Positions 41,438 to 43,204 of a stretch of 43,204 nt of DNA are shown in pieces. The notes under the pieces were generated by a model that searched no databases, had not been told where the DNA came from, and worked only from the letters and a program-made list of their open reading frames with translations. The DNA is taken from NCBI GenBank assembly GCA_051004015.1, contig JBPCKT010000142.1, forward strand, positions 1 to 43,204. Direction: 5' to 3'. A program made the translations under genes and the position numbers. This stretch comes from SXOA01 sp051004015. Lineage in GTDB: Bacteria > Planctomycetota > Planctomycetia > Pirellulales > Pirellulaceae. Positions within the stretch are counted from its first letter, which is position 1, and every line of letters begins with the position of its first letter.

Positions 41438-43062
41438 TATTTCTTCTCTCCAAACGGATCGGCTCCTTCCGCGGGGGGCGTTCCTTCGGCCGGAGCCGCT
41501 CCTTCCGCGGGCTTCGCGGCGCCGGCGGCGGGCTTGGCGAATGGATCGTCCTCGGGCGGCTTGGATTCATCAAGGGGAACCTTGGGCTTCTCGGTATCCT
41601 CCTTCTTCTCCCCCTTCTTGGGAGCGACCTTGCGCGGCCCACCATCCTGCATCAGCCGGATCTCGGGCCATTTGTGGTCGATTTCGCGGAAGCACTGCAA
41701 GAGGCCGGATGGAGTGCCAACCACGATGCGATCCGTTTCCGTATTCATCATCCGCACTTCCAGCTCGGGAGCGGAAATGCTCGCCACGCGGCTGCCGGAG
41801 CGAATGTCGATCACCACCAGACTGGCGGTGATGTCCGTGCAATAGAGCCGGTCGGTGCTGGCCGCAATGAAACCGCGAATGCCGGAGGTGGTCCAATTTT
41901 CCGTGCCCGCTTCCGCGTCGATCGAATACATGGTGCCGCTATCGGCAATCGCATAGACGGTGTCGCGGACGCCGACGGGAGCGTGGGTAATCGATTCCCC
42001 GGTGGAAAACCGCCAGGCGATTCCCCCGCGCGATTCACGCAAGGAATAGACGTAACCATCCTGGGAAGTGGCGAAAATCTTGTCGGGCGGAAGGAAGCCG
42101 GGAGTGGAAACGACATTGTCCTTGGTCTCCACGCGATATTTCACTTTGGCGTCGTTGGCGTTGGCCACGTACACATGTCCGCGGTCGGTCGCCCAGGCCA
42201 CGCTGTGGTTGAGGACGACCGGCTGCGTGGTGGGACGACCCATCGCGCGGAACGTGGTGGCTGCCCGCCGGGGATAGTCCACCCAATACGCCTCGACCTT
42301 GCCGTTGAGCAGCGGGACAAAGACATAGTCCTCCGTTACGGCCGGCCCTTGCACGGGTGCTCCGGGAATTGTCTTTTCCCAGTTCGGAGTGCCGTCGCTG
42401 GCTTTCAGAACATACACCTTCGAACCGTTAAAGACGGCGACCATGTCGTCGGAGGCGCCGCAGTTGGACGTGGGAAACCGCGGATCACCCACGAAGCTGG
42501 CCCACTTCGTCTTGCCAGTTTCGCCGTCGATCGCGTGGACCAGGCCGCGCTCCGAGGTGGCGTAAATCGTAATCTCGGGAATGACGTGCATGGATAGCTT
42601 CGGCGCTTCCGAGGGTGGCGCTCCAGGGCCGGCCGCAGGTGCTGCAGCAGCTGGGTCGGCGGGGGGCTGGTTCGCGGGAGGCGCCGCGCCGGCCGCTGGG
42701 GCGGGAGCGGTGAGCAGCGTCAAACCGGCGATCTTCTTTTCAGCCGCTTGTTTCGCGCCGTCCACGCCGACAGGATTGCCGAAGGCGTCGATCTCTCGCT
42801 CGGAAAACACGTAGCTGCGGCCGCGGAAGGTGACTTCGAACTCGGTATGCGACTGCACGCTACTGACGTGATGGGTGATCCCCTGCATCCGCCCGCGGGC
42901 GCTATCCATTTCCAAATGGGTGAACCACATCCGCGTCAGCCCGGCCCGCCGCGCCCCTTCGGAAGACAATAGACCCTGCTTGCTGACCTGGCCAAAGGAC
43001 GCCAGTGGCAGCAAGGCAACGGCCAGAAGAGCAAGGACGGAGAGTGAATGACGGCGCGACAT
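41437..43062 (-). CDS. Secreted PQQ-type beta-propeller protein with low-complexity linkers
   Basis: This 541-residue protein has a signal peptide (LSVLALLAVALLPLASFGQ). Residues about 30-120 are an N-terminal domain (WFTHLEMDSARGRMQGITHHV). Then comes an Ala/Pro linker (PAPAAGAAPPANQPPADP), a propeller of at least five blades (VHAIDGETGKTKWASF, VYVLKASDGTPNWEKT, YSIDAEAGTENWTT), and a charged Lys/Glu then Ala/Pro/Gly tail. Such proteins probably bind or organise envelope components. A GAGG site about 10 bases before the ATG at 43062 fits the start. It is coupled to the amidohydrolase by TAGTG. The gap to the window end (43063-43204) holds only a repeat. Confidence 0.86.
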   Translation of the reverse strand: MSRRHSLSVLALLAVALLPLASFGQVSKQGLLSSEGARRAGLTRMWFTHLEMDSARGRMQGITHHVSSVQSHTEFEVTFRGRSYVFSEREIDAFGNPVGVDGAKQAAEKKIAGLTLLTAPAPAAGAAPPANQPPADPAAAAPAAGPGAPPSEAPKLSMHVIPEITIYATSERGLVHAIDGETGKTKWASFVGDPRFPTSNCGASDDMVAVFNGSKVYVLKASDGTPNWEKTIPGAPVQGPAVTEDYVFVPLLNGKVEAYWVDYPRRAATTFRAMGRPTTQPVVLNHSVAWATDRGHVYVANANDAKVKYRVETKDNVVSTPGFLPPDKIFATSQDGYVYSLRESRGGIAWRFSTGESITHAPVGVRDTVYAIADSGTMYSIDAEAGTENWTTSGIRGFIAASTDRLYCTDITASLVVIDIRSGSRVASISAPELEVRMMNTETDRIVVGTPSGLLQCFREIDHKWPEIRLMQDGGPRKVAPKKGEKKEDTEKPKVPLDESKPPEDDPFAKPAAGAAKPAEGAAPAEGTPPAEGADPFGEKK

Positions 43063-43167
43063 GGCAAAGTCCTCGAAAGGAGGAGCGGGAAAGTTTTGTG
43101 GTGAACCCTTTCAGTCTAATTGCCGCGGCGTGGAAAAGGATAGCTACTTGGGAAAAACAGGGGATCC

Positions 43168-43192
43168 ACGAACCCGCAGCGCGAGCGAGGGA
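43168..43192. repeat. Dispersed 25-nt motif, copy 3
   Basis: Third copy of the motif ending in AGCGAGGGA (others at 21097 and 27061). It lies upstream of the last minus-strand gene, near the window edge. Confidence 0.6.
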
Positions 43193-43204
43193 GGACTGTT
43201 AGCA

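Overview
The window is about 43 kb of GC-rich bacterial chromosome, closely packed on both strands. Its gene content points to the Planctomycetota: a Ser/Thr kinase with a planctomycete-type N-terminal extension, PQQ-type beta-propeller proteins, a DUF1570 protein, a secreted sulfatase, a Tat-exported Gfo/Idh/MocA oxidoreductase, a TadG-like protein and a short protein usually called 'transcriptional regulator' in that phylum. Many palindromic intergenic repeats support this. The order or family cannot be fixed from the sequence. I saw no rRNA, tRNA, CRISPR array or prophage.

Layout. 1-3.6 kb (minus): kinase with a degenerate receiver domain, translationally coupled to a secreted beta-propeller protein, then a small regulator with a clear terminator. 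3.9-9.6 kb (plus): a 907-residue secreted protein of unknown function and an 879-residue zinc metalloprotease. 9.7-11.6 kb (minus): a TadG-like protein and a small secreted partner. 11.9-13.8 kb: soluble transhydrogenase (sthA) and ribose-5-phosphate isomerase B (rpiB), convergent. 14.0-15.8 kb: an overlapping AAA ATPase / DUF4276 pair, the best candidate for a defence-type module. 15.8-21.0 kb: UbiA-type prenyltransferase, HEAT-repeat lipoprotein, two small membrane proteins divergent from a cruciform-like repeat, and a secreted prolyl oligopeptidase.

21.0-23.1 kb is a repeat island. It holds an IS200/REP-associated (Y1, HUH) transposase gene flanked by inverted copies of a three-hairpin unit, hairpin repeats whose stems covary, a strong sigma70-like promoter with no gene behind it, and a 73-nt repeat pair. 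23.1-29.1 kb: signal peptidase I with an inserted zinc ribbon, a DUF1570 protein, carA, a probable free-standing small RNA (26843-26962) with promoter-like boxes and an intrinsic terminator, a nucleotidyltransferase-fold protein and an AlaC-like aminotransferase whose N-terminus runs through a heptanucleotide repeat. 29.4-32.4 kb: a permuted NlpC/P60-like protein and an MMPL/RND exporter that is probably leaderless.

32.6-43.1 kb: sulfatase; a sugar-binding lipoprotein and an RbsC-type permease with an extra periplasmic domain but no ATPase gene, separated by an unrelated AT-richer gene; threonine aldolase; a UPF0175/DUF3368 toxin-antitoxin pair; Gfo/Idh/MocA oxidoreductase; and a coupled beta-propeller/amidohydrolase pair. 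The chromosome thus mixes housekeeping metabolism, envelope and secreted catabolic proteins, two small conflict-type modules (14-15.8 kb and 38.3-39.0 kb) and many palindromic repeats placed at gene ends and gene starts.
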